Part shown: one piece after another, positions 25,109 to 34,310 of the stretch
How positions within the stretch are numbered: position 1 is the first letter of the stretch
How the letters are laid out: every line of letters begins with the position of its first letter
Assembly (NCBI RefSeq): GCF_019127135.1
Contig: NZ_JAHOEA010000008.1
Location: 27,172-91,171, forward strand
Length of the DNA: 64,000 nucleotides
Direction of reading: 5' to 3'
Source of the DNA: Segatella copri
GTDB taxonomy: Bacteria; Bacteroidota; Bacteroidia; Bacteroidales; Bacteroidaceae
The notes under the pieces: model-generated
Seen by the model: the letters and a program-made list of their open reading frames with translations, nothing else
The model's database searches: none
Told to the model about the DNA's origin: nothing
Program-made: the position numbers and the translations under genes

Positions 25109-25213
25109 ATGGAAGCATATTTGTTTTTTAATGTAATGATGTTTGTGTTTGCATTGTCTTTCGCCATTTTCCTCAATACGAAGGCAGGCAAGAAATGGAA
25201 AGACAATCTTTAA
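25109..25213 (+). CDS. 34-residue membrane peptide
   Basis: MEAYLFFNVMMFVFALSFAI then FLNTKAGKKWKDNL: one membrane helix with a basic tail. It starts 5 nt after the preceding small membrane gene and stops 17 nt before mazG, so the three likely form one transcript. Too short for a family call. Confidence 0.6.
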   Translation: MEAYLFFNVMMFVFALSFAIFLNTKAGKKWKDNL

Positions 25214-25230
25214 AATGAGAAGTTACAATC

Positions 25231-26163
25231 ATGCATACGAAAGAAGAGAAAATGGCGGCATTCAGCCGCTTGCTGGATGTGCAGGACCGTTTGCGCCTGC
25301 AGTGTCCATGGGATAAAAAGCAGACATTTGAGAGCCTTCGTCCGAATACGATTGAGGAGACTTTCGAACTTTGTGATGCCTTGATGAAGCGCGATTACAA
25401 AGATGTCAAGAAGGAGTTGGGCGATGTGTTGGAGCACGTGATGTTCTATAGTATCATCGGCAGAGAAGACGGCGAGTTCGATATCTGCGATGTCTGCAAT
25501 CAGGAGGCAGATAAACTGATGTTCCGCCATCCTTTCATCAACTGGAAGGAGGAAGGAAATTGGACGGTTTCGAATCCGGATATGTTCATCAATGATGAAG
25601 GACAGGTTGTCTATAGGGAGTCAGACGCAGGGAATGGAGAAGCTGGAACTGCCAGCTCGGAAGAAACCTTGGCTCTTGGCGCCAGCAAGCCGAAAACTGC
25701 TACTTCTGTTGAGAAAACCTGGGAACAGATCAAGCAGCAGGAGAAGGATGGAAATGAGCGGGTGTTGAGCGGTGTCCCAAATTCTCTTCCCTCTCTTATC
25801 AAGGCTTATCGCATTCAGGATAAGGCTAGAAATGTAGGCTTTGACTGGAAAGAAAAAGAAGATGTGTGGGAAAAGGTACAGGAGGAACTGGAAGAACTCA
25901 AGGTGGAACTGGCTAAAGGCGATAAGGAAAATTCTACCCAGGAATTGGGCGATTTCCTCTTCTCTGTCATCAATGCTGCACGTCTCTATAAACTCAATCC
26001 GGATAATGCGCTGGAGAAAACCAACCAGAAGTTTATCCGCCGTTTCAACTATGTGGAAGATCATAGCTTGAAGCAAGGTAAAAACTTAAAAGATATGAGT
26101 TTAGAAGAAATGGATAAACTATGGGATGAAGCAAAACTTCAGGAGAAAAAGGAAGATAAATAA
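25231..26163 (+). CDS. mazG: nucleoside triphosphate pyrophosphohydrolase MazG
   Basis: 310 residues with two MazG repeats. The first reads CPWDKKQTFESLRPNTIEET then FELCDALMKRDYKDVKKELG; the second has EKVQEELEELKVEL and ENSTQELGDFLFSVINAARL. The paired EExxE and ExxD motifs bind Mg2+ and hydrolyse NTPs to NMP and pyrophosphate. An Ala/Ser-rich insert of about 50 residues between the halves (about 120-170) makes it longer than the E. coli protein (263). Confidence 0.93.
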   Translation: MHTKEEKMAAFSRLLDVQDRLRLQCPWDKKQTFESLRPNTIEETFELCDALMKRDYKDVKKELGDVLEHVMFYSIIGREDGEFDICDVCNQEADKLMFRHPFINWKEEGNWTVSNPDMFINDEGQVVYRESDAGNGEAGTASSEETLALGASKPKTATSVEKTWEQIKQQEKDGNERVLSGVPNSLPSLIKAYRIQDKARNVGFDWKEKEDVWEKVQEELEELKVELAKGDKENSTQELGDFLFSVINAARLYKLNPDNALEKTNQKFIRRFNYVEDHSLKQGKNLKDMSLEEMDKLWDEAKLQEKKEDK

Positions 26164-26219
26164 TGGTGAATCGGATTATCTTATCGACTCATCAACATAA
26201 TAATAAAAACTAAAGAGTT

Positions 26220-26780
26220 ATGAAGAAATTAGTTTATGTAACAATAGCTTTGGTGGCGCTTTTCGCTGCCAACAGTTGTAAGAACAAAAATAATGTTCCT
26301 GTTATCAGTACAACCGATTCTGTAGAGGTAGAGGATGCGATGAACGATTCTACCATCTATGGTGTATGCGGTGAGGGAACCTCTATGCATAATCTGGAGC
26401 TGATTTCTGATGGTGGTGACACCCTTTCGGTGTTTATTGACGATGAGAATCCTGATGTTGTTCAGGGAGGATTGCTGGCTGGCGACCGTATTGCTCTTAT
26501 CGGTTATAAGGCTGAGGATGGAGAGATGATGGCCCAGAAGATTATCAACCTGACTTCCCTCTTGGGCAAATGGACTTCTCTGGATAAGAATTTTGACATC
26601 TTGGAAGGTGGAGAAGTGAAGAACAATGTGAAAGCAGAAACTAATCCTTGGACCAGCTGGAAGATACTCAATGGTAAACTCTTGCTGAATAAGGATACTT
26701 TCGCTATTGACAAGTTGGGTTCTGACAGTCTTATGTTGGAGAATACTCAGGGTATCTTTGTTTTCAAGCGTCAAGAGTAA
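26220..26780 (+). CDS. lipocalin-like lipoprotein
   Basis: 186 residues with a lipoprotein signal (LFAANSC, Cys20). The rest is rich in beta-strands, with 'LLGKWTSLDKNFDIL' and 'NPWTSWKILNGKLLL', the pattern of Bacteroidales lipocalin-like domains. It probably sits on the periplasmic face of a membrane. The ligand is unknown. It follows mazG by 56 nt and precedes rnz. Confidence 0.75.
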   Translation: MKKLVYVTIALVALFAANSCKNKNNVPVISTTDSVEVEDAMNDSTIYGVCGEGTSMHNLELISDGGDTLSVFIDDENPDVVQGGLLAGDRIALIGYKAEDGEMMAQKIINLTSLLGKWTSLDKNFDILEGGEVKNNVKAETNPWTSWKILNGKLLLNKDTFAIDKLGSDSLMLENTQGIFVFKRQE

Positions 26781-26817
26781 GGTTATCCATGTTGAACCTG
26801 TAATTTATGATTTAGTT

Positions 26818-27735
26818 TTGGAACCATTTAAAGTACATATTTTGGGGTGTGGCAGTGCTTTGCCCACCCTTAAGCATAGTGCCTCGGCTCAGATTATTGA
26901 GATGCGGGGCAAATGCTTTATGATGGATTGTGGAGAGGGTGCCCAGATGCAGTTCCGTCGCACTCATGTTCACTTTGCTAAGATAAATGCTATCTTTATT
27001 TCGCACCTTCATGGTGACCATTGCTTTGGCTTGCTGGGACTTCTTTCTACCTTAGGTATGCTGGGTAGAACGGCTAAGTTAAAGGTATATGCACCAGAAA
27101 GTTACGGTGATTTGTTTAAGCGTCAGATTGATTTCTTTATGCAGGGAATGGAATATGAAATCGAATTTGTTCCTGTAGATACCGAAATGTCGCAAGTAGT
27201 TTATGAAGATCATTCTGTAACAGTAGAAACCATTCCTCTCCAGCATCGTGTGCCTTGTTGTGGGTACATCTTCAGAGAGAAACCGACACTACCTCATATC
27301 CGTCGTGATATGATAGATTATTACGAGATTCCTGTAAGCCAGATCAACAACATCAAGAATGGAGCTGACTGGACTACGAAGGAGGGTGATGTAATACCTA
27401 ATGCCAGATTGGTAATGCCTGCCGTTTCTCCACGCAGTTATGCTTATTGCAGTGATACCCGGTTTGTTCCGAACTTGGCAGAAAAGGTAAAGGGGGTTAC
27501 GGTGCTTTATCATGAGAGCACCTATACTTCGGAGAATGAGGACAGGGCTAAACTCTATTATCACAGTACTGCTCGACAGGCTGCAACTATAGCCAGAAAT
27601 GCGGGTGTAGGCAAACTTCTTCTGGGGCATTATAGTGCACGATATAATAATGAAGAGGTATTGTTGAATGAAGCTAAAGAGGTGTTTGCGGAAAGTTATC
27701 TTACTCAGGAAGGTAAAGTGTTCTCTATAGAATAA
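26818..27735 (+). CDS. rnz: ribonuclease Z
   Basis: 305 residues from a TTG at 26818, giving MEPFKVHILGCGSALPT, the usual N-terminus. The next upstream ATG in frame (26707) lies inside the lipoprotein gene, and no ATG or GTG is closer. The metallo-beta-lactamase motif HLHGDH is at about 63-68, with later GHYSAR and HESTYTSE. The enzyme trims the 3' end of tRNA precursors, which matters where CCA is not encoded, as for both tRNAs here. The ribosome-binding site is weak. Confidence 0.92.
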   Translation: MEPFKVHILGCGSALPTLKHSASAQIIEMRGKCFMMDCGEGAQMQFRRTHVHFAKINAIFISHLHGDHCFGLLGLLSTLGMLGRTAKLKVYAPESYGDLFKRQIDFFMQGMEYEIEFVPVDTEMSQVVYEDHSVTVETIPLQHRVPCCGYIFREKPTLPHIRRDMIDYYEIPVSQINNIKNGADWTTKEGDVIPNARLVMPAVSPRSYAYCSDTRFVPNLAEKVKGVTVLYHESTYTSENEDRAKLYYHSTARQAATIARNAGVGKLLLGHYSARYNNEEVLLNEAKEVFAESYLTQEGKVFSIE

Positions 27736-27754
27736 TGTAGAAATATAAAAAATG

Positions 27755-27796
27755 CCTTGTATCAAAAAAAAAGTTCATTTTTGATGCAAGGTTTTC
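27755..27796 (+). terminator. terminator of rnz
   Basis: CCTTGTATCAAAAA pairs with TTTTTGATGCAAGG (one mismatch), followed by TTTT. Confidence 0.8.
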
Positions 27797-27826
27797 TCTT
27801 TATATCGTTTAATCATTAAAAAGGAT

Positions 27827-28420
27827 TTGAAATTGGAATCGGAAAAGGAACTCTTAGACGACATCAATAGCGGCAGTCGGGCAGCAATGCACAGATTGTA
27901 TGAACGCTATGTGGGGTATGCCATGGCCGTAGCGCTGAGGTATGTCCCTGTACGCGATGATGCTGAGGATGTAGTGCAAGATAGTTTTATAAAAGTCTTT
28001 TCCGGCATTTCAAAATTTGAATATCGGGGTGAGGGCGCTCTTCAGGCTTGGCTCTTGCGGATAGTGACAAATGAAGCTGTCAACTTTGTAAGGCAGCAAA
28101 AACGCTTCACTATTGTGGACGAAGTTCCCGATGAAATTGAGGATGAAGAGCCTGAAGTAGAAAGAGTTCCGCCTGCAGAACTGACAAGAATGATAGGAGA
28201 ATTGCCTGATGGGTACAGACTGGTTCTTAACATGTTTGTTTTTGAACAGAAAAGCCATAAAGAAATTGCACAGCTGTTAGGCATCAAAGAAAGTAGTTCT
28301 GCTTCACAATATTTGCGGGCGAAAAAGCTGTTGGGCAAAAAGGTGAAAGATTATCTGAGCCAGGCAGATTGTAGTAATAATAAAGAGTTGAATCATATAA
28401 ACGAGAAAAGTAATGAGTAA
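27827..28420 (+). CDS. ECF-type RNA polymerase sigma factor
   Basis: 197 residues from a TTG at 27827 with AAAAGGA upstream. Region 2 reads LYERYVGYAMAVALRYVPV then DAEDVVQDSFIKVF; region 4 has LPDGYRLVLNMFVFEQKSHK then EIAQLLGIKESSSASQYLRA. The last codons overlap the next gene by 8 nt. It is expected to be held in check by that membrane protein and to direct transcription of an envelope regulon. Confidence 0.9.
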   Translation: MKLESEKELLDDINSGSRAAMHRLYERYVGYAMAVALRYVPVRDDAEDVVQDSFIKVFSGISKFEYRGEGALQAWLLRIVTNEAVNFVRQQKRFTIVDEVPDEIEDEEPEVERVPPAELTRMIGELPDGYRLVLNMFVFEQKSHKEIAQLLGIKESSSASQYLRAKKLLGKKVKDYLSQADCSNNKELNHINEKSNE

Positions 28421-29771
28421 CGATTGGACAAATAAACTTCGAGATCAGTTGGCAGACTACCAAGAGCCTGTCAGCCACGACTTGTGGGCTGGGATAGAAC
28501 AATCGCTTGCTCAGTCTACAAAGGTTGGTGATGAGGAAAATGATGTAAAAAAGACACCACAGGCTCGTTATGTTGTCTTGAAAAGATGGTCAGTAGCTGC
28601 AGCAATTGCTTTATTGGGAGTAGGAGGCAGTTATGTTTATCTGCATGATGATGAACCGGGACAGGCAAACTTGGCTGTTCAGAGTTCTTTCTCTACAGCA
28701 TCAGGTTCTAGCAGGACTTCTTCTGCTGTCCGTGCAGAAGCACAATCGGCAGGAAGTAAAAATGCTATCTTGCTTGCTGAAAACAATGCATCTGCACATC
28801 AGGTGAATCGCCATTCATCGGGGCGCCAATTGAACCATAGTAAATCTTCTGTCTCTTTCCAGGAGAGGACTGTTGCTGCTGATAATGAAGTAATGCTTGC
28901 AGCAGAGGTAGAAATGCCAGAACAGTCTGTTAATGCAGAGGTAAATGGTCGGGATTTATCTGTTTTGCAAAAGCAAAATGAGGATTCTGAAAGACAGATG
29001 GCCGTTTCTTCTAATCATGCAACCAAGCCGTTGGAAGCAGATGGTGGGCAGAAGCTTTATGCAGGCAGGGCGCAGGATGGTCATTTTGAACGCAGTTATA
29101 AGGACAAGTATGAACAGAACTGGACCATGAACCTGTATGCAGAGAATGTAAGTCTGGGATCTGGCAGTGATGGAATGTCAAACGGCATGTATGCGTCTTC
29201 AGATCCTCTTGCTGGTGGCGGCTTTGCTGATCATGGTGTTTTCCTGGCTGCTGCTTCTCCTTTAAGATATGCAATACCGAAATATGTTGAAGCGAAACAT
29301 CATGCTCCTTTGGCTATAGGTGCTCAGGTTGGTATCGGACTTGCGCCTCGTTTGTCTTTGAGTACCGGTGTCGTTTATACGCGTGTTGCTTCTGATTTCA
29401 AATCTTATGGCGTTTCAGAATTTGATACACATCAGGTTTTGCATTATGTGGGTGTTCCACTTGGTTTAAACTATGCGGTTTGGAGCACGGGAGGCTTTCA
29501 TGCGTACGTAATGGCGGGTGGAGAAGCCGATTTCAATGTAAAGAATGATACAAAGGTTTCTGGTCAAAAAGAGGACGTGAAGCGTGATGGCGTTCAGTTC
29601 TCGGGTAAGGCTTCGCTTGGCGCACAGTATGATGTTACACCACAAGTAGGCTTCTATATTGAGCCAGGTGCAAAATATTATTTTGATAATGGCAGCGAAA
29701 TAGAAAATACGTTTAAAGATAAGAAGTGGAATTTTAATCTCCAGTTCGGACTTCGTATTAATCTGAAATAG
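28413..29771 (+). CDS. membrane-anchored anti-sigma-like protein with porin-type beta-barrel
   Basis: 452 residues. A cytosolic N-terminus (about 1-57; DWTNKLRDQLADYQEPVSHD then LWAGIEQ, as in Bacteroidetes anti-sigma-like proteins), one membrane helix (WSVAAAIALLGVGGSYVYL, about 59-77), a long Ser/Ala/Gln-rich linker (about 85-270) and a C-terminal outer-membrane beta-barrel-like domain of about 180 residues ending NFNLQFGLRINLK. It overlaps the sigma gene by 8 nt. An anti-sigma role is inferred from position and topology. Confidence 0.78.
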   Translation: MSNDWTNKLRDQLADYQEPVSHDLWAGIEQSLAQSTKVGDEENDVKKTPQARYVVLKRWSVAAAIALLGVGGSYVYLHDDEPGQANLAVQSSFSTASGSSRTSSAVRAEAQSAGSKNAILLAENNASAHQVNRHSSGRQLNHSKSSVSFQERTVAADNEVMLAAEVEMPEQSVNAEVNGRDLSVLQKQNEDSERQMAVSSNHATKPLEADGGQKLYAGRAQDGHFERSYKDKYEQNWTMNLYAENVSLGSGSDGMSNGMYASSDPLAGGGFADHGVFLAAASPLRYAIPKYVEAKHHAPLAIGAQVGIGLAPRLSLSTGVVYTRVASDFKSYGVSEFDTHQVLHYVGVPLGLNYAVWSTGGFHAYVMAGGEADFNVKNDTKVSGQKEDVKRDGVQFSGKASLGAQYDVTPQVGFYIEPGAKYYFDNGSEIENTFKDKKWNFNLQFGLRINLK

Positions 29772-29844
29772 TGTTTGAGTCCAATTATTAATAAATATAT
29801 GTACGAACTACATTTCATTTTATAACATTACATACGAGAAAAGG

Positions 29845-29882
29845 AAAGGGCAGTCTGCGTGATGCATGGCTGCCCTTTTATT
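29845..29882 (+). terminator. terminator after the sigma operon
   Basis: AAAGGGCAG pairs with CTGCCCTTT around a 16-nt loop and is followed by TATT; it lies between convergent genes. Confidence 0.75.
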
Positions 29883-29896
29883 GTTTCCCGTTTTTC

Positions 29897-32242
29897 TTAT
29901 TTATTCAATAATTTTTCGCTCATATTGAGAGCGGCCTTTCTGCCGTCTCCCATGGCAAGAATTACTGTGGCTCCTCCTCGTACGATATCGCCGCCAGCGT
30001 AGATTTCTTCGATAGAACTCTGCATCTGGTCGTTTACGGCAATGGTGTTCTTCCGGCCGAGTTCCAAGCCTTCGATACTCTGAGGAACGAGTGGGTTAGG
30101 ACTTACACCTACAGCAACAATTACCTGGTCGCACTCCAGCGTGATGGTCTCGCCTGTAGCTTCCGGACGACGACGGCCGCTGGCATCAGGTTCGCCAAGC
30201 TTCATCACATCGAGAACTACAGCCTTTACTGCGCCCTTCTCATCTGCCTCATATTCTTTAGGATTGTGCAATGTAAAGAAGTTGATTCCTTCTTCCTTGG
30301 CATGCTTCACCTCTTCGAGTCGGGCAGGCATTTCAGCCTCCGAACGGCGATATACCAAGGTTACGTCTGCTCCGAGTCGTTTTGCAGTACGGCAACTGTC
30401 CATAGCTGTGTTACCGCCGCCTACAACAACCACCTTCTTGCCTAAGTTGATAGGGGTGTCGCTATGAGGATTGGCTGCATCCATCAGGTTTACACGTGTA
30501 AGATATTCGTTAGAAGACATGATGTTCAAGGCATTCTCTCCAGGAATATTCATGAAGTTTGGCAGACCCGCACCTGAACCGACAAAGATTCCCTTGAATC
30601 CTTGTTCTTCCAGATTTTTTACGGAAATGGTCTTGCCAACGATGCAGTCTGTAATGAACTTTACGCCCATCTTCTGAAGATTTTCAATCTCTACATCCAC
30701 GATAGCATTAGGCAAACGGAATTCCGGAATACCATATTTCAATACACCGCCAATCTCGTGAAGCGCTTCGAAAACAGTAACATCGAATCCCTTCTTTGCC
30801 ATATCGCCTGCAAAACTCAATCCGGAAGGTCCTGAACCGACTACAGCTACCTTGATGCCATTAGCCTCATCGCACTTTGGTACAGAGATGTTTCCACTCT
30901 GGCGTTCGTAATCGGCAGCAAAACGCTCCAGGTATCCGATAGCTACAGCAGGCTCGTTCATCTTGAGATGTACGCACTTGCTTTCGCATTGCTTTTCCTG
31001 TGGACAAACTCGTCCGCAAACGGCAGGTAGGGCAGAGGTGTTCTTTAAAACCTTGGCTGCGGCAAGGAACTGGCCCCGCTCAATGTTCTTGATGAATGAA
31101 GGAATGTTGATGCTTACCGGGCAACCTTCCATACAGGTAGGTTTAGGACAGTCGAGACAGCGTTTGGCTTCGGTCAAAGCCATTTCCTTGGTCAAACCGA
31201 TATTTACCTCTTCCGTACGGGTTGTGGCACGGTAAAGAGGGTCAAGTTCTGGCATCTTTACGCGCTCTATAGCTGTGCGTTCTTTTGCTTTCATCGAAGC
31301 GCGTAACTCCTTGCGCCACTCAGCGTTGCGGTCTGTCAACTCTTCGATGCTCGCATCTGTAGGTTCTACGTCCATGGTTACATCCGTAGTTTCTTTCTTC
31401 TTTCCTGCGTCTACAGTTGCAAGGTGCTCTTCGAAGTGTTCCATCTCTTCGCGTTCAACATCCTTGAAGGTGCCCATGCGTTTGAACATCTCATCCCAAT
31501 CTACCAGAGCGCCGTCAAACTCAGGACCATCGATGCAGACAAACTTGGTCTTTCCACCGATGGTCAGGCGGCAGGCACCGCACATACCGGTTCCATCCAC
31601 CATGATTGTATTGAGTGAAACGTCTGTGGAAAGATTGTATTTCTGGGTCAGGAGACAGCAGAACTTCATCATGATAGGAGGACCGATGGCGAAAACCTTA
31701 TCGATATGCTCCTGATTGATAAACTTCTCGATTCCTACAGTTACAACACCCTTCTCGCCGTAACTTCCGTCATCGGTCATGATGATGAGCTCATCGCTAG
31801 ATGCACGCACTTCATCTTCCATAATCACGAGTTCTTTGTTTCTGCCCGCGATTACAGAAAGAACTCTGTTTCCTGCGGCTTTCAGTGCCTTGATGATAGG
31901 GAGCATAGGAGCTACACCTACGCCACCTCCGGCACAAATGACTGTTCCGAAGTTCTCGATATGTGTAGGATTTCCAAGTGGTCCCACCACATCGTGAATC
32001 TCATCACCTTCATTTAGGGCGCAGAGTTTGGTAGATGAAAGACCTACCTTCTGCACAACCAGCGTGATGGTTCCTTTCTCAATGTCAGCATCAGCGATGG
32101 TCAGCGGCATACGCTCGCTGTTGTTGTCTACACGGATGATAACAAAGTTACCTGCCTTTCGGCTTTTGGCAATAAGTGGTGCTTCTACATCGAAGCGGAA
32201 TACTTTCTCTGAGTATTGTACTTTCTTGATAATCTTGTTCAT
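29897..32242 (-). CDS. NfnSL-type fusion: NADH/ferredoxin flavoprotein plus GltD-like NADPH oxidoreductase
   Basis: 781 residues, two proteins fused. Residues 1-280 are a dihydroorotate dehydrogenase electron-transfer subunit type (PyrK/NfnS) with FAD/NAD domains and 2Fe-2S ligands (Cys221, Cys224, Cys236 in MCGACRLTIGGKTKFVC). From about 300 on it is GltD/NfnL-like, with the Cys clusters CLDCPKPTCMEGCP and CGRVCPQEKQCESKC, FAD motif GSGPSGLSFAGDMAKKG and NADPH motif GGGNTAMDSCRTAKRLGADV. In NfnAB the reaction couples NADH, NADPH and ferredoxin by electron bifurcation; the fused form is common in Bacteroidales and often called glutamate synthase-related. No gltA-type large subunit is nearby. 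Confidence 0.88.
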   Translation of the reverse strand: MNKIIKKVQYSEKVFRFDVEAPLIAKSRKAGNFVIIRVDNNSERMPLTIADADIEKGTITLVVQKVGLSSTKLCALNEGDEIHDVVGPLGNPTHIENFGTVICAGGGVGVAPMLPIIKALKAAGNRVLSVIAGRNKELVIMEDEVRASSDELIIMTDDGSYGEKGVVTVGIEKFINQEHIDKVFAIGPPIMMKFCCLLTQKYNLSTDVSLNTIMVDGTGMCGACRLTIGGKTKFVCIDGPEFDGALVDWDEMFKRMGTFKDVEREEMEHFEEHLATVDAGKKKETTDVTMDVEPTDASIEELTDRNAEWRKELRASMKAKERTAIERVKMPELDPLYRATTRTEEVNIGLTKEMALTEAKRCLDCPKPTCMEGCPVSINIPSFIKNIERGQFLAAAKVLKNTSALPAVCGRVCPQEKQCESKCVHLKMNEPAVAIGYLERFAADYERQSGNISVPKCDEANGIKVAVVGSGPSGLSFAGDMAKKGFDVTVFEALHEIGGVLKYGIPEFRLPNAIVDVEIENLQKMGVKFITDCIVGKTISVKNLEEQGFKGIFVGSGAGLPNFMNIPGENALNIMSSNEYLTRVNLMDAANPHSDTPINLGKKVVVVGGGNTAMDSCRTAKRLGADVTLVYRRSEAEMPARLEEVKHAKEEGINFFTLHNPKEYEADEKGAVKAVVLDVMKLGEPDASGRRRPEATGETITLECDQVIVAVGVSPNPLVPQSIEGLELGRKNTIAVNDQMQSSIEEIYAGGDIVRGGATVILAMGDGRKAALNMSEKLLNK

Positions 32243-32325
32243 GGGCTATTAAATTTCTTAATGCTGATAAATTAATTTTTCTGGTTAGCTGTTTAGAGTT
32301 TGCTTCATGGTACATAAAATGCAAA

Positions 32326-32366
32326 AGGATAACATCGGCTACCTTTGTGGCAGTCGAAGTTATCCT
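32326..32366 (-). terminator. terminator of serS
   Basis: Read on the minus strand: AGGATAAC and GTTATCCT with an inner TCG/CGA pair form a stem, followed by TTTT. It lies about 80 nt past the serS stop. Confidence 0.65.
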
Positions 32367-32444
32367 CGTACAATATATGTTATTTTTGTTTTTCGAATGT
32401 TTTGTATAATCGAGAAAAACAGAAAGTCTTACCGATACTTCAAA

Positions 32445-33737
32445 TTAATCGAAATTTTTGTCATCAAGCATCTCGAAACCGCAGTATGGAACCAATACCT
32501 TAGGTACGCGGATTCCTTCTGGGGTCTGATTGTTCTCCAAGATGGTTGCTACGATACGTGGCAAAGCAAGAGCTGAACCATTCAATGTGTGGCAAAGCTC
32601 AATCTTCTTGTCATCTGTATGGCGATAGCGGCAGTGGAGACGGTTAGCCTGATAGCTCTCGAAGTTAGATACTGATGAAACTTCCAACCAGCGACCCTGT
32701 GCAGCACTCCATGTCTCGAAGTCGTAGCAGATAGAAGAGGTGAAGCTCATATCACCACCGCAGAGACGGAGGATATGGTATGGCAATTCCAACTTCTTCA
32801 AAAGACCTTCAACATGGTCGAGCATCTCGTTCAAACTCTCGTAAGAGTGACCTGGCTTATCGATGCGAACAATCTCTACCTTGTCGAACTGGTGCAGGCG
32901 GTTCAAACCGCGAACATCCTTACCATAGCTACCTGCTTCGCGACGGAAACAAGCTGAGTAAGCACAACGCTTAATAGGGAGATCTTTCTCATCGAGAATA
33001 ACATCGCGGAAGATGTTGGTTACAGGAACCTCAGCAGTAGGGATGAGGAAGAGATTATCCAGATTAGCATGATACATCTGACCTTCCTTGTCTGGCAACT
33101 GACCGGTACCGCGACCAGAGTCCTCGTTTACTACGTAAGGAGGCTGAATCTCCAGATATCCGCTCTTGCGAGCCTCATCGAGGAAGAATGCCTCAAGCGC
33201 ACGCTGGAAGCGAGCCATCTTGCCGATATATACAGGGAAACCAGCACCGGTAATCTTAACGCCGAGGTCGAAGTCAACAAGATTGTATTTCTTCAAGAGA
33301 TCCCAATGGCAGAGAGCATCCTCACCGAGGTTTGGCTTTTCGCCGCCTTCTTTCACAACAACGTTGTCGGCTGCGTCCTTACCTTCAGGAACCTGCTCGC
33401 AAGGAATGTTAGGAATTTCGAGCAACTGGTTGGTCATATCGTTCTGAGCTTTCTCCATGATCTCTTCAAGAGCCTTGGCGTCCGCCTTGAGCATAGCTAC
33501 CTGAGCCTTTGCGCTCTCAGCTTCCTCTTTCTTACCTTCCTTCATAAGGGCACCAATCTGCTTAGCAAACTGGTTAGCCTGCTGCTTGTTGTTATCCAAC
33601 TTCTGCTGAGCTTCACGACGAATCTTGTCGTACTCCAAAACTTTCTCTACGGCCTCACGAGCATTTGGAAAATGCTTCTTTTCGAGACCCTTAACTACAC
33701 GTTCAGTTTCCTCACTGATAAGTTTAAGTGTAAGCAT
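32445..33737 (-). CDS. serS: serine--tRNA ligase
   Basis: 430 residues from MLTLKLISEETERVVKGLEK. The N-terminal antiparallel coiled coil (about 30-110) grips the long arm of tRNA-Ser. Class II motifs follow: motif 2 FRREAGSYGKDVRGLNRLHQ then FDKVE, and motif 3 LNGSALALPRIVATILENNQ. An upstream ATG (33785) overlaps the promoter and is rejected. Confidence 0.96.
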   Translation of the reverse strand: MLTLKLISEETERVVKGLEKKHFPNAREAVEKVLEYDKIRREAQQKLDNNKQQANQFAKQIGALMKEGKKEEAESAKAQVAMLKADAKALEEIMEKAQNDMTNQLLEIPNIPCEQVPEGKDAADNVVVKEGGEKPNLGEDALCHWDLLKKYNLVDFDLGVKITGAGFPVYIGKMARFQRALEAFFLDEARKSGYLEIQPPYVVNEDSGRGTGQLPDKEGQMYHANLDNLFLIPTAEVPVTNIFRDVILDEKDLPIKRCAYSACFRREAGSYGKDVRGLNRLHQFDKVEIVRIDKPGHSYESLNEMLDHVEGLLKKLELPYHILRLCGGDMSFTSSICYDFETWSAAQGRWLEVSSVSNFESYQANRLHCRYRHTDDKKIELCHTLNGSALALPRIVATILENNQTPEGIRVPKVLVPYCGFEMLDDKNFD

Positions 33738-33774
33738 AAAATGTCTTTTAATTAAATAATTTACTATTTGTAGG

Positions 33775-33782
33775 CAAAAGTA
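33775..33782 (-). promoter_or_regulatory. -7 box of serS
   Basis: Minus strand TACTTTTG, about 38 nt before the start codon. Confidence 0.5.
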
Positions 33783-33926
33783 CAAAAAATATTTGTGATA
33801 GCGTAAAAAAATGCTGACTTTTTTACAGGGAAGGGTAGAATTAAAGTTTTTTTGTGGTTTTACAGGGTTAAGGAGCTTAGAGAAAGGGGGTGTGGTGTAA
33901 TCCGTGCCTAAAAACTTATATAAACG

Positions 33927-33958
33927 AAGAAAGCCTGCTCTAGGTATGAGCAGGCTTC
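33927..33958 (-). terminator. terminator of rplU-rpmA
   Basis: AGAAGCCTGCTC pairs with GAGCAGGCTTTCT around ATACCTA on the minus strand, followed by a T-rich tract. Confidence 0.7.
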
Positions 33959-34000
33959 TATGTTGTTTGTTTGGAATAGTTTTTTCTAAAACTTTAAAAA

Positions 34001-34291
34001 TTAAGCGTCAGCTTTTTTGGTCTTCTCAGCGTAAACCTCTGGAGAGAGAACAGAAACTGTACTCTTGTCCTTGCGGCCCTTGTGGAAGTAAACGATACCA
34101 TCTGCCAAAGCATACAATGTATCATCCTTACCCTGAGCTACGTTCTCACCTGGGAAGTGCTTGTTACCACGCTGGCGAACGATGATGTTACCTGCGATGA
34201 TGCTCTGACCACCCCAGATCTTAACGCCTAATCTTTGTGAAGCTGATTCACGGCCGTTCTTAGAACTACCAACACCTTTCTTATGTGCCAT
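34001..34291 (-). CDS. rpmA: large ribosomal subunit protein bL27
   Basis: 96 residues. [20 protein letters not shown] and [20 protein letters not shown] are diagnostic. The N-terminus reaches the peptidyl-transferase centre. It lacks the cleaved pre-sequence known from Firmicutes. It lies 19 nt after rplU, in the conserved rplU-rpmA pair, with an A/G-rich ribosome-binding site (AGGAGGAATT). Confidence 0.97.
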   Translation of the reverse strand: MAHKKGVGSSKNGRESASQRLGVKIWGGQSIIAGNIIVRQRGNKHFPGENVAQGKDDTLYALADGIVYFHKGRKDKSTVSVLSPEVYAEKTKKADA

Positions 34292-34310
34292 TTTCTAATT
34301 CCTCCTAATT

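Noticed and set aside
32341..32348. TACCTTTG promoter box on the plus strand
   Set aside because: It lies in the loop of the serS terminator and no plus-strand gene follows.
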